Assembly: GCA_022496805.1 (NCBI GenBank)
Contig: CM040085.1
Location: 50,063,811-50,127,810 of the forward strand
Length of the DNA stretch: 64,000 nt
Reading direction: 5' to 3'
Origin: Pohlia nutans
Taxonomy: Eukaryota > Streptophyta > Bryopsida > Bryales > Mniaceae
Shown here: positions 48,101-58,441 of the stretch, piece by piece
Numbering within the stretch: position 1 is the stretch's first letter
How the letters are laid out: each line of letters opens with the position of its first letter
The notes under the pieces: generated by a model
What the model was told of the DNA's origin: nothing
The model's database searches: none
Seen by the model: the letters and a program-made list of their open reading frames with translations, nothing else
Translations under genes and position numbers: made by a program

Positions 48101-48774
48101 TCGAGCGTTGTGTGAAGGGCTTCCGTCGCAAGTGGGTCGTTCCATTTTTAGACACCCAAGGCAAGCCCCCAATTCCTCCCGTGTGGCCTGTCGTGCTTGG
48201 TACTAAACTCACTCGCTCAGAGATCATAGCCCTTGAGAATGCAGGATTCCAACTCCCCCCTAAGGAGCGCGTCACTCCCACTCGACTCTTCAACAACTCT
48301 GCTCACCCACTCGACTTGTCAAGAGTTCGAATTCCCGACAACCCCGACTACATTCCTCCCACGAGGAAATCCAAGGCTACTCGACGCTCTGGCACTAGAC
48401 CCTCGACAAAACACAAGCAGAATGTTGGATTTGCTCGAGCCATGCACGGAACCGTTTTGAAGTTGAGCATGATCCCCCACCCAGGATTCGGTTGTGTTAT
48501 CCTGTTGCAGTCCAAACCTCCTCCTACGGATGCAATTTACCAAGTGACGGTGAGCTCTCACCTAGAGTGTACTTGCGCGGCCTTCAAAGATATGATTATC
48601 AAGTTCGGGAGCAGGCGCAATTCCTATCTGAATTGTAAGCACTTGTACTACATATTTGTTAAGGTTTCTAACTTAGATCCTGAAGTTAACATGTTCATAC
48701 ATGCCCCAACCTTTAGTTTCAACGAGGTCAAGCTCATCCTCGAAGGTGGCCTTTTGACACATTCTACCACCTAG
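45113..48774 (+). CDS. MULE-type transposase with SWIM zinc finger
   Basis: The ATG at 45113 gives ASSSTVPQIYEMAELRAQG; the frame changes near 45.22 kb into the long frame open to 47039. The N-terminal part has a SUMO-interaction-like VVDLSDSSDD (45520-45550) and a Ser/Pro-rich linker. The MULE DDE domain shows YDATYQ (about 46740), MADSAQANWNAV (about 46883) and a C..H motif CFFHWKQSLEKH (46978-47013). An in-frame TAG at 47040 interrupts it. An intron with GTTAGT..GAACAG ends (about 47236-47320) follows, with a small frame discrepancy at the junction. The rest, from 47329, ends with the SWIM finger: CTC at 48568-48576 and CKH at 48634-48642. The family binds the TIRs and cuts DNA. A partial relative lies at 59.6-60.65 kb. 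The TAG and the shifts suggest this copy is damaged. Confidence 0.75.
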
Positions 48775-48991
48775 ACTTGTTCCCGGCTTAGGAATACTTT
48801 GTCCCTAATGGACGTGGTCGTTTGTTGACCACGTGTGTACTTGCTCTATCACTCACAAAAATACAAATATGTACTTCTACACTCTACGAATAATACAAAC
48901 CATCTTCAATGATCTTTATTCTTGTTCAATCATTGCAGTACAATAATTCTTGCATGTCTCTCACACCGTCCAACTCTAGACTTCCCGCTTT

Positions 48992-49525
48992 TTAACTACG
49001 CCTCCGACGTCCCCAACTCCTTGAAGCACTTGTTGCATGTTCCCCGTTCGATTTAGCCGTGCTTACTAGATTGGGTTGAAGCAAATCTACATAGCTAATG
49101 GTTCGGTCCTTCATCCGTTCTCTCAACGGCAAGGGATGCGGTGATAACCCTCGCATGCTCTCACAGAATGACAATGGCTGTAAAGAATCCACTGCCTCCG
49201 TGACCTCTTCTTGCTTGTCAACCGTGTTGTCCTCATCCTCCACCTCTTCTCTTTCCTCCACTGCATCTACTTCTCTTGCCACCACATCTTCCTTCCTCAA
49301 TTTGTCCGCAGATCGTTGCCGCTCGTCCTGCTCCACCCTCCACTTCCAAGCTTGCGTGGACTGTGAGAAGGGTGTCATCACATATTCAGGACAATATCGT
49401 TCTGCAGCACTTTTCTCATTCCTCTCACATTCCGGCAATAGATTAAATGGAATATGGGGATCTTCTAAACTTACTATCTCCTCATCCCATCCTAGGCCGT
49501 CAAGCATGTATCTCTCATCTCCCAT
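48992..49525 (-). CDS. Small acidic ORF near the right end of the MULE
   Basis: A 177-codon frame from the ATG at 49525 to a TAA at 48992. It contains a charged helix-forming stretch (QDERQRSADKLRKEDVVARE), an acidic Glu/Val run, and a basic end (SWGRRRRS). No domain is recognised. It is convergent with the transposase gene, 0.2 kb from it. It could be a second element protein, or an exon of one. Confidence 0.4.
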   Translation of the reverse strand: MGDERYMLDGLGWDEEIVSLEDPHIPFNLLPECERNEKSAAERYCPEYVMTPFSQSTQAWKWRVEQDERQRSADKLRKEDVVAREVDAVEEREEVEDEDNTVDKQEEVTEAVDSLQPLSFCESMRGLSPHPLPLRERMKDRTISYVDLLQPNLVSTAKSNGEHATSASRSWGRRRRS

Positions 49526-50039
49526 CGCAGACTACTCGTCTACATTCTTGTTGTGTTTGAGTGTAAGGACGTCCTTATATATTGAGTCGTGATAACTTTG
49601 TCTACCACAATGAATTATTGCTGCAGTCCAAGTTGTAGGAATCAAATCAACAAGTAGCTAGAACAAAGACAAAATTGATGAGATAAGAATGCCACAACTA
49701 CGTGCTTCGTCTCTTGTGCCTTGTCCTTTTATTCACTTAGTCTTCAATAGCATCAATCTTGTTCACTCATTGAAACCTTTCTTGATTTCTTTATTTGCTT
49801 TCATTTTATACTTAACCTTTATTTCTCAATTATCTATTTATGTGTCTATTTTAAGTAATTAAATTCAATCAAAAGTGTACCAAAAAAAAAGTGGTTGTTT
49901 TTTGTGGACCTCATTTCCACGGTAATGGGTCAAATGAATATACTATTATTAACAAGAATCTCGAATATTCTTTGGAATATTCGAATCTTTCAAAAAATAG
50001 CTTAAAAATACTAAAAATATTACTATTTTTAATTTCTGC

Positions 50040-50095
50040 CCGCTCTACGCTCTCCAAATTTCTGCTCTGTGCTCTCCGCTCTCCGCTCTAAGCTC
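50040..50095. repeat. Right terminal inverted repeat of the MULE
   Basis: Reads CGCTCTCCAAATTTCTGCTC and then CTCTCCGCTCTCCGCTC steps, the inverse of the left end. Slightly longer than the left arm. Confidence 0.8.
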
Positions 50096-50098
50096 ACA

Positions 50099-50957
50099 TA
50101 GAAGTGTCGTCCAGTACTCGACAGCCAACTGTACCGACTCGGCAAGGACCACCAACTCCGCCAAGTCCTAACTGGCAGCCAACCTATTACAATCCTCCGA
50201 GAATTACACAAGGGCAATGTTGGAGGCCATTTTTCTCACGACATCATTGTGAGAAAGATACTAGACGCAGGCTACTGGTGGCCGACTCTGCACCAAGATA
50301 TTGTTCGGTACTGTCAGTCGTGTCATGAATGCCAGATGACAAACGGCCTACCCAAGATAGTCTCCTGCAAGCTCGTCACCCAACTATCCGCCAAACCTTT
50401 CATGAAATAGGGACTCAACTTCATCGGCCCAGTCAAGAAGACCCGACATACAGATTGTCAATACATTTTGGTAGCTACTGACTATGCCACCAAATGGGTC
50501 GAGGCTAGAGCTCTCCGAGGAAACACCGCCCGGGAAACCGCACAGTTTCTGTACGAAGCAATCCTTACCCGGTTTGGATGCCTACTCCACCTAGTCAACG
50601 ACCAAGGTGCCCATTTCATCAATAGCACAATCCGCATTCTCACCGAGCATTTTTTTCTCCGGCACACGACTTCCACGACATACTACCCGCAAGGCAACGG
50701 CCAAGCAGAGTCGACCAACAATGTCATAGTCAGGATGCTCCAGAAACTAGTCAACAAAAATCGGACCGACTGGGACTTACAGCTCCACACGGTCCTCTTC
50801 GCGTACCGGATAACATACAAGGTCGTCACGAGTCACACCCCATTCCAATTAGTTTATGATCTGACACCATTGATGCCTACCGAGTACATCATCCCGACCC
50901 AACAATCGACAGCGACTACCACCTTCGCTCCCCGGCGAGTACTAGCAGCCCGCGTCC
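50099..50957 (+). pseudogene. Ty3/gypsy 3' part: integrase
   Basis: The frame interrupted at the MULE resumes with VLDSQLYRLGKDHQLRQVL. An H2C2 zinc finger follows (ELHKGNVGGHFSHD.., then CQSCHEC, 50196-50334). After an in-frame TAG at 50408, where the family normally has Trp, come the core residues: D in VATDYATKW, D in NDQGAHF and E in GQAESTNN. The DDE triad is therefore present. The sequence stops at about 50957 inside the C-terminal region, where the inverted repeat and the GACRTC-rich DNA begin; no chromodomain or LTR is seen on this side. Confidence 0.85.
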
Positions 50958-50960
50958 ACT

Positions 50961-50980
50961 ATAAGAAACCCGTGTTTTTG
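50961..50980. repeat. 20-bp inverted repeat, right arm
   Basis: ATAAGAAACCCGTGTTTTTG pairs exactly with 31749-31768 and marks the right limit of recognisable gypsy coding sequence. Confidence 0.85.
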
Positions 50981-53780
50981 GAGATGTCTCGAGTGATGTC
51001 TCATAAAACACGTGGACGTCGTGGAGGATGTCGTCCAGACGTGCGAACATCCAAAACATAGGAAAACAAATGTGGACATCCCCAAAAACATGTGGACATC
51101 CCTATGTCACAGACGTCTCGACGTGATTCTGGGAGGCAGAAAAATGTGCCACGTGGTGCTACGTGGACGACACATCAGCGGCAAAAAAAACGAGTAGTGC
51201 CACATGGCGATGAATTTCATCCTCTCCAATGGTGATGTGGACGACGACGTGGTCCCGCGAAATGCTGACGTGGCGGCGGGAAAATCCGACGTGGACACGG
51301 GAAAAAATGACGTGGCGTACCACGTCAACAGAGTTTTGGGTGGTTTTCATTTGAAAAACATGTTTAGGTGGACGTCACAAGGGACATGACTGTGTTTTGC
51401 GAGACATCACGCACTGACACCGAGATGTCCGCCAAGATGTCTGCGACGACGTGTACTGTGTCTTGCAATTGGTTTGTGCGGACATCCCCATGTCCCAGAA
51501 GATACGACACTTGACATGGCCATGTCCGTGTGGCCGTCTGCGTGCCCTACACGTGGGCGTTGCGGATGTCATGGCTGATGTCTTGAGGAATGTATGCGCG
51601 TCTGACGTGACATCTCTTTAGACATGGTAGTGCTCACGTTGTGTATTTGAGGATGTTTTAGAGGATGTTTTAGTGGATGTTATGGAAGACATCATCATGA
51701 TCCCACGGTCGTCCCAGAAAACATCCCCAGGTCATGTACCACGTGTTATAGAAGACATCAACCTCATCACACATTTGTCCCACAAAACATCCCCACGTCA
51801 CTTACCACGTGTTATAAAAGACATCATCATGATCACACAGTCGTCCCAGAAAACATCCCCACGTCATGTACCATGTGTTATAAAAGACATCCGGGCTATA
51901 TCTAGACGTCTCACGAAGCATGCTCACGTCACCATGCGAACATGCACTGAGACATCGCAAACGTCCCTCCCAACATCCCCACGTCATGTTCCACACGTTA
52001 TACAATACATCTCGCGTAACATTCACTGCTCTCACTTAGCATGCACACGCCACATTGCAGAGTGTTCCAAATGTCCATGGAATTGATGGCTGCCAGTCAC
52101 GAATACGTATTCGCATTGCATATGCATAACACATTTGAACAGCACAGTTGAGAAGTCATAACTGTATTGTTTGTGACGTCAAATAGCGCAAAGTGCACAT
52201 CTACTGATACGTCATCCACAAATCCATGTACTACGCACCCACGATTGGTAGTCGCTCCAGTGTCATCGGTTGCTGTCGATGCTCCCCTATGATCTTTAGT
52301 ATCATCCGCGCATGTCCAACGCTGCACATGTTGAACAGGCCAACAACGCATGCGGTTAAACAAGGGATTCACGATCAAAGAAAATAGCATTATTTCATGT
52401 TAGTGGGACGAGCTATATATGCATGGTACGTTCCAAACGTGCAGAAACGCTGAACCCTCATCCGAAATTATGTGAACGTTGTGCATGCCTCACAGCTCGA
52501 ACTACAAGTTACATCATGTGACAAGACGTCTCTGGGAATGTTCTAACAAACATATGGGATGCTCATGGAAACGCAGATGCGATTGAGCGGACGTCTGCGA
52601 AGACGTCTTGCATAACGTCCGTGTTGTACTTCAGCGTTCATCCGTCCTGCTGTGCATCACCTACGTTTCATTCGGGCCAGCGGTTTATTTTGTAGTGACT
52701 CACCAAATTCCTTGCACGCCCTTTTATTCATTTCTTCTTGGCCGCCGTCGCTCTTGTTGAGGTGCCTACCTGCACTTGTGCAATGACAACATGTCATGGA
52801 CACCGTATATGCTATGTCTATGTATACTGTGAAGGACATTGTTGCCCCACTCTCACATTGCATAATATGCATTACTGCCCACCTCAAGGTCAATTTCATA
52901 AAGTCATTTGGCTATATACAAGTCCAAACATTATGTGCATAATCATTTTCCCAACCTTCTCAACCGGCTTCCCGGGTTTCGACAGGCCCGCTTGCTTCGT
53001 TGCATCTGTCTTGGTCGGTTTAGATGGTCCCGTTCGCTTCGGTGTGTCGGTCTTCCCCGGTTTTGACAATCCTGCAGGCTTAGGTGTCTTTGACGGTGCC
53101 TTTGTTATGTTACCCAGCTTCGTACTGCGCCGTACAGTTCCCACAAACCCCCCCGGTGTTTCCAAAGCCTTCTGCACTTCCAATTCATCACTACTTCTGC
53201 AATTTGCCACTACATGGACACTACACATTGCACTATTGTATGCACACCACAGATGTTACTGGCCCATCTCCACCCACGTGATCAATTTCATGCTAACTTG
53301 CCTACTTGCCATCACGCAATATGACATACACGCACATTACAAGTTCAGAGCATTACACTTCACAATCATTACACGGACAAGGACAACACACACTGTCATC
53401 ACAAATACACCTTGCTCAATTGCCACGACAGAGTTGCAACAAACATTGCAGTATTCGTGACCATGTCTGCGAGATGTCTCCACGAACGCGGGGATGTTTC
53501 GAATGACGTCTGTACGTTTCCTAAATGTTTGTGCAGACGTCATCCACAACGTGGTTACGCCTCAATCATGCTCACAACATATCTATTCTCAGTTTGCATG
53601 CTCGTTCTCGACCGGATGATCTGTCTGCGTTGCACACGCCGGGGTATCCACGTTCGCATATAGATCGTTATCGTGAACCTCCTCCGCGACGTTTGCTACT
53701 GGTGTTGTGCCTACTGCTGCATCTCCCTCCTCTAAGCCCCCTCCTTCGGCCTGCTCCATCGACGTGCGTCCCCCGACATC
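50975..53780. repeat. GACATC/GACGTC-rich region, right block
   Basis: Same word use as the left block: GGACATCCC, GGACGTC, GATGTC and ACGTGG recur throughout, densest at 51000-52080 and 52560-52660. It includes four 66-bp tandem units starting at 51679, 51745, 51811 and 51877 (GTTATARAAGACATC and CAGAAAACATCCCC words). Confidence 0.6.
52896..53228 (-). CDS. Lys/Pro repeat ORF, probably an exon of a CACTA accessory gene
   Basis: A 110-codon frame with imperfect repeats of the form SKPGKTDTPKRTGP / SKPTKTDATKQAG. A neighbouring frame at 52657-52899 ends KRACKEFGESLQNKP. It is basic and low-complexity with no domain. Its position in the GACRTC-rich block suggests an exon of the same degraded CACTA system. 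Confidence 0.3.
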   Translation of the reverse strand: MCSVHVVANCRSSDELEVQKALETPGGFVGTVRRSTKLGNITKAPSKTPKPAGLSKPGKTDTPKRTGPSKPTKTDATKQAGLSKPGKPVEKVGKMIMHIMFGLVYSQMTL

Positions 53781-55500
53781 CACTAGTACAAACCATGGCA
53801 TTTTGCCACCAATCGAATTTTGCAAAAAACACCAAACTCATATGTTGGTGCTATGTAGCACCAATGTTGGTGACAAAAACACATTCTCACCTCCATTCAT
53901 GTTTGTATGTGAAATTTACATGGATTTGATAGTTTTAACAATGCGATGTCTATTATTCGTATATTGTTGAATTTTAAAGCCAATTGCAGCACATAACCAA
54001 TTCATTTTTTATTTTTTATTTTTTTCACGTGTTATTTGTACTCCGATTTTTCATAGTTTAATAATTCGTCATTGTTGAAAAAATAAACTTTCATTTGATA
54101 ATATTATGTAATCAAGATTATGTTATTCATGTATGTATTAAATTTATGTTTAGGATATGTTGCATATTTTTATCAAGCGATTCTTATATACAAGAACATA
54201 CATAATAATGGTTCAACAAAGTATCATAATTTATATTCACATCATCTTTCAGTTAGTGACAAATATCACATAACACAAGAAATAAATGAATTATGTCCTA
54301 CGTGAATTTCAAGAAATACATGAATTATGGCCTACGTAAATTTGAGAAATACGCGAATTATGTTCTACGTGAATTTGAGAAATACGTGAATTATGTCCTA
54401 CGTGAATTTCAAGAAAACATCTTCATGTTAGTAAAATACAAAAGCTCCTCATCAAACACTTTACAACATCTACACATGAAAAAAAAAATGTTCAAAAATG
54501 TTTTGTATTGCAAAAGTTATGAAGATTCAAAATTACTATATGTTTTTCTAACTCTGCTGTCACTTTAAATTGAATAGAGAAAATCTCTTAAATTTTTTGC
54601 TAAATTTTTTTATTGGAGTACATTCCTCATTACAATACCTACCCATGAAAAAAAAAACGATAAAAAATGTATTGTATTGCAAAAGTTATAAAGGTTTCAA
54701 AATTACTATGCGTTTTTCTAACTCTGCTGTCACTTTAAATTGAATAGAGAAAATCTCTTAAATTTTTTGCTAAGTTTTTTTATTGGAGTACATACCTCAT
54801 TACAATACCTACCCATGAAAAAAAAAAATGTTCAAAAATGTATTGTATTGCAAAAGTTATGACCGTTTGAAATTTTTACCAAACAATTTAAATTGCTAAA
54901 TTTTTTTGGTAGTTGTATATTATCGAATTTCCAAGCGTTGTGTACATGAGAAGTGGGTTGGAAAAGTGGTGATAGTCTCTTCATCCATAATCATAAGGTC
55001 TTGAGTTCAAATCTCATCGGCGACATGTGATGATGTGGAGTTGACTCGGGGTTGACCATGATGATGAGTGGACTTGGTGTTGGCCAGGGTTAAGGTCAAA
55101 GGTGTAATGGCTCCGGGCAGCGAATTTTTTTCCGGGTAGCAAAATTTTTTTCGAGCAGCCAAATTTTTTCGGGCTGCCAATTTTTTTTCGGGCAGTCAAT
55201 TTTTTTTTGGGCAGTCAGAATTTTTAATTTTCGAGCAGCCAAAATTTTTATTTTTGGGCAGCCTGAAATTTCTTTTCACAACATTTAAATTTCACAAAAA
55301 TTTGATATTTCAGAATTTGTAAATTGATGAGGATTACGTGATTTGCAATATCAACGTAATGAAGTGAATTATTTCTCTGTTTCACGACAGAGTGTTCAAA
55401 AGCACTAATAAATTACAATTCAAAAGTTGGTGCATCATTTAAAATGCATCAATTTATTGGTGCAAAACTAGTTGGCAAAATACTATGTTTTGTACTAGTG
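53781..55500. mobile_element. Non-autonomous CACTA element, copy 1
   Basis: Begins CACTAGTACAAACCATGGC and ends ..ATGTTTTGTACTAGTG, the classic CACTA-type termini. Internally it has a 33-bp repeat block (54285-54415), A-rich units of about 180 bp (54440-54870), a TCCGGGCAGC-like array (55113-55265) and GGTGCA words near the right end. No transposase gene. It abuts copy 2 with no base in between. Confidence 0.85.
54285..54415 (+). repeat. 33-bp repeats coding an 11-residue unit
   Basis: Four units of GAAATACGTGAATTATGTCC type repeat every 33 bp. The plus frame reads EKYVNYVLREF per unit. The block is duplicated at 56000-56130. Too short to call a gene. Confidence 0.7.
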
Positions 55501-57298
55501 CACTAGTACAAACCATGGCATTTTGCCACCAATCGAATTTTGCAAAAAACACCAAACTCATATGTTGGTGCTATGTAGCACCAATGTTGGTGACAAAAAC
55601 ACATTCTCACCTCCATTCATGTTTGTATGTGAAATTTACATGGATTTAATAGTTTTAACAATGCGATGTCTATTATTCGTATATTGTTGAATTTTGAAGC
55701 TAATTGAAGCACATAACCAATTCATTTTTATTTTTTATTTTTTTTCACGTCTTATTTGTACTCCGATTTTTCATAGTTTAATAATTCGTCATTGTTGAAA
55801 AAATAAACTTTCATTTGATGATATTATGTAATCAAGATTACGTTATTCATGTATGTATTAAATTTATGTTTAGGATATGTTGCATATTTTTATCAAGCGA
55901 TTCTTATATACAAGAACATACATAATAATGGTTCAACAAAGTATCATAATTTATATTCACGTCATCTTTTAGTTAGTGACAAATATCACATAACACAAGA
56001 AATAAATGAATTATGTCCTACGTGAATTTCAAGAAATACATGAATTATGGCCTACGTAAATTTGAGAAATACGCGAATTATGTTCTACGTGAATTTGAGA
56101 AATACGTGAATTATGTCCTACGTGAATTTCAAGAAAACATCCTCATATTATTAAATTACAAGAGCTCCTCATCAAACACTTTACAACATCTACACATGAA
56201 AAAAAAAAATGTTCAAAAATGTATTGTATTGCAAAAGTTATAAAGGTTTAAAAATTACTGCATGTTTTTCTAACTTTGCTGTCACTTTAAATTGAATAGA
56301 GAAAATCTCTTAAAGTTTTTGCCAAATTTTTTTATTGGAGTACATTCCTCATTACAACACCTACCCATGAAAAAAAAAAACGATAAAAAATGTATTGTAT
56401 TGCAAAAGTTATAAAGGTTTAAAAATTACTATATGTTTTTCTAACTCTGCTGTCACTTTAAATTGCATAGAGAAAAACTCTTAAATTTTTTGCCAAATTT
56501 TTTATTGGAGTAGATTCCTCATTACAACATCTACCCATGAAAAAAAAAAAAACGCTCAAAAATGTATTGTATTGCAAAAGTTATGACCGTTTGAAAATTT
56601 TACCAAACAATGTAAATTGCTGAATTTTTTTGGTAATTGTATATTATCAAATTTTCAAGCATTTTGTACATGAGAAGTGGGTTGGGAAAGTGGTGATAGT
56701 CTCTTCATCCATAATCATAAGGTCTTGAGTTCAAATCTCATCGGCGACATGTGATGATGTGGAGTTGACTCGGGGTTGACCGTGATGACGAGGAGTGGAC
56801 TTGGTGACTAGGTCAAAGGTGTAATAGCTCCGGGCAGCCAGATTTTTTCCGGGCAGCAAATTCTTTTCCGGGCAACAAATCTTTTCCGGGCAGCAAATCT
56901 TTTTCCGGGCAGCAAATTTTTTCCGGATAGCAAATTTTTCCAGACAGCACATTTATCCGAGCAGCACATTTTTTTTTTCCGGGCAGCAATTTTTTTTTCG
57001 AGCAGCCAAATTTTTCCGGGCAGCCAGAATTTTTATTATTGGGCAGCCTAAAATTTCTTTTTAGGCAACGCACAATTTTTTTCACAGCATTCAAATTTTA
57101 CAAAAATTTGATATTTCAGAATTAAAGAGGATTACTTAATTTGCAATATCAACGTAATGAAGTGAATTATTTCTCTGTTTTACGACAGAGTGTTCAAATG
57201 CACCAAAAAATTACGATTCAAAAGTTGGTGCATCATTTAAAATGCACCAATTTATTGGTGCAAAACTTGGTGGCAAAACACTTTGTTTTGTACTAGTG
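55501..57298. mobile_element. Non-autonomous CACTA element, copy 2
   Basis: Same order of parts as copy 1 at high identity, with CACTAGTACAAACCATGGC at the left and the inverse TTTGTTTTGTACTAGTG at the right. The GGGCAGC array is longer here (56827-57070). The left and right ends match over about 32 bp with a few differences (both continue to TTTTGCCACCAA). No clean 3-bp target duplication is seen outside the pair (ATC left, TCC right). Confidence 0.85.
56827..57070. repeat. TTTTTCCGGGCAGCAAA array
   Basis: About a dozen degenerate units of 17-22 bp, each with CCGGGCAGC or a variant followed by an A/T run. A shorter version is at 55113-55265. In the minus frame they read as CCPEKNLLPGK-type repeats, probably by chance. 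Confidence 0.8.
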
Positions 57299-57639
57299 TC
57301 CCATTGGTTGCGATGGGCCTCACACGGAGCTTTAGGACTGCGTCGAACGGTCTTGCCACCTCGGATAGAAGGAACTTTATCTGCGTGAGCCGGTTGAGGA
57401 TAATTCCAGACCACGGGCTCAAATATCTTGGAAGTCGTAAAGAGGCGGCGAGGTGACATAGCGGTTTAGCTTGCAATCAAAATCCTGCCTCTTCCAATTC
57501 AATAATTTCTAAACGTGTGAGGTCCGTCCCCACGAGAACGGGCCAAATGTCAGGGATGTTGGGTCGCGTTGTCGCGTTGTAAACGCCTACATTATGTAAA
57601 AACTTATAATATTAATATTTTAACGAGTTTTGATAACAC

Positions 57640-57874
57640 TTACTTAAAGAAGAAATTAATAGGGAAGTTTCATAGAAGAGTGCATAGTCCGCCACCTAGT
57701 ATTGAAATCGATGATCATAAGGAATACGAGGTAGAAAAGGTACTAGATTCGCGGCACAAGTGGGGAGAGTTAGAATATTTAGTGCATTGGAGCGGCTATG
57801 ACATTAATGAGTGAACGTGGGAGCCGGCAGAAAATCTAATCAATGCGCCGAAAGGAGTACAGGAGTTCTATTGA
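57640..57874 (+). pseudogene. Chromodomain end of a Ty3/gypsy chromovirus
   Basis: The frame reads RRVHSPPPSIEIDDHKEYEV, then EKVLDSRHKWGELEYLVHWS and GYDINE-stop-TWEPAENL, ending EFY. This is a chromodomain with the usual aromatic residues (Y in EYEV, W in VHWSGY, W in TWEP). A TGA at 57812-57814 stands at the place usually held by a non-conserved residue. Everything upstream of the integrase end is missing, so only the 3' tail of the polyprotein is here. Confidence 0.75.
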
Positions 57875-58039
57875 TGATATCCTCAGAAATCTTAACCCTG
57901 TTCAATATTTTAACATCTCTTAGCTTTTAGATAAAGCTTCTTAGTGACAAAGTTTTAATATAAAAATGAGAAGAACCGTACTAGGACCATCACTTTTCTA
58001 TAGTTATTTTTTTTACATGGTAGCATACATTTGTTTACA

Positions 58040-58441
58040 ATGTCCAATCTTCGGGTATTTGGGGACTTGCAAAGACATGGGTCAGAGGAACCATCTTCTG
58101 AACAACCGCAACTCTCACAACGTCTTGAAGAGTTAGAGTAGAGGCCAGGTAGCTCGCGTCGACGACCACGAGAAGAAGAACCAAATGAACCAAGAAGACG
58201 TCAAAGGATGCCATAAATTAGATCATTGGTAATCGTTTTCGAAGTGGAGCCTGCTTCTGGAAGTCGTACAGAAGCAATCTTTGCAGGTCGTTTCCACAAC
58301 GAAGATACGGAGGTTCACGCTTGGTCTCAAGTGGAAGGCGTTGGTCACTACCGATGGCTTCAAGGACCTATGACGCATTTACCTCGTGAAAGACAACTCA
58401 AATATGTTGCAGTCACAATGCGACAAATCTTTGACTTTTGA
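58040..58441 (+). pseudogene. Short ORF following the chromodomain, function unknown
   Basis: The frame from the ATG at 58040 is broken by a TAG at 58139 and a TAA at 58214, and ends with a TGA at 58439-58441. Part 1 is Gln/Glu-rich; the middle is Arg/Glu-rich (SSRRRPREEEPNEPRRR); the end (EAIFAGRFHNEDTEVHAWSQ) looks folded. Its position, just after pol and before a possible LTR, suggests an extra element ORF. No family recognised. Confidence 0.35.

Larger units (their letters stand above)
34599..50095. mobile_element. ~15.5 kb Mutator-like DNA transposon inserted in a gypsy element
   Basis: The left end GAGCGCAGAGCGGAGAGC and the reverse complement of the right end, GAGCTTAGAGCGGAGAGC, are imperfect terminal inverted repeats of about 45-55 bp, both continuing to TTTGGAGAGCG. 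Flanks TAGTAGTG (34590-34597) and TAGAAGTG (50099-50106) are a candidate 8-bp target duplication with one mismatch. The gypsy frame resumes right after it, confirming the borders. Inside are a minus-strand ParB/methylase-like gene, a noncoding middle with CCACGGATCCGTGG palindromes, a plus-strand MULE/SWIM transposase gene and a small minus-strand ORF. Both genes carry lesions, so this copy is probably immobile without help. Confidence 0.85.
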
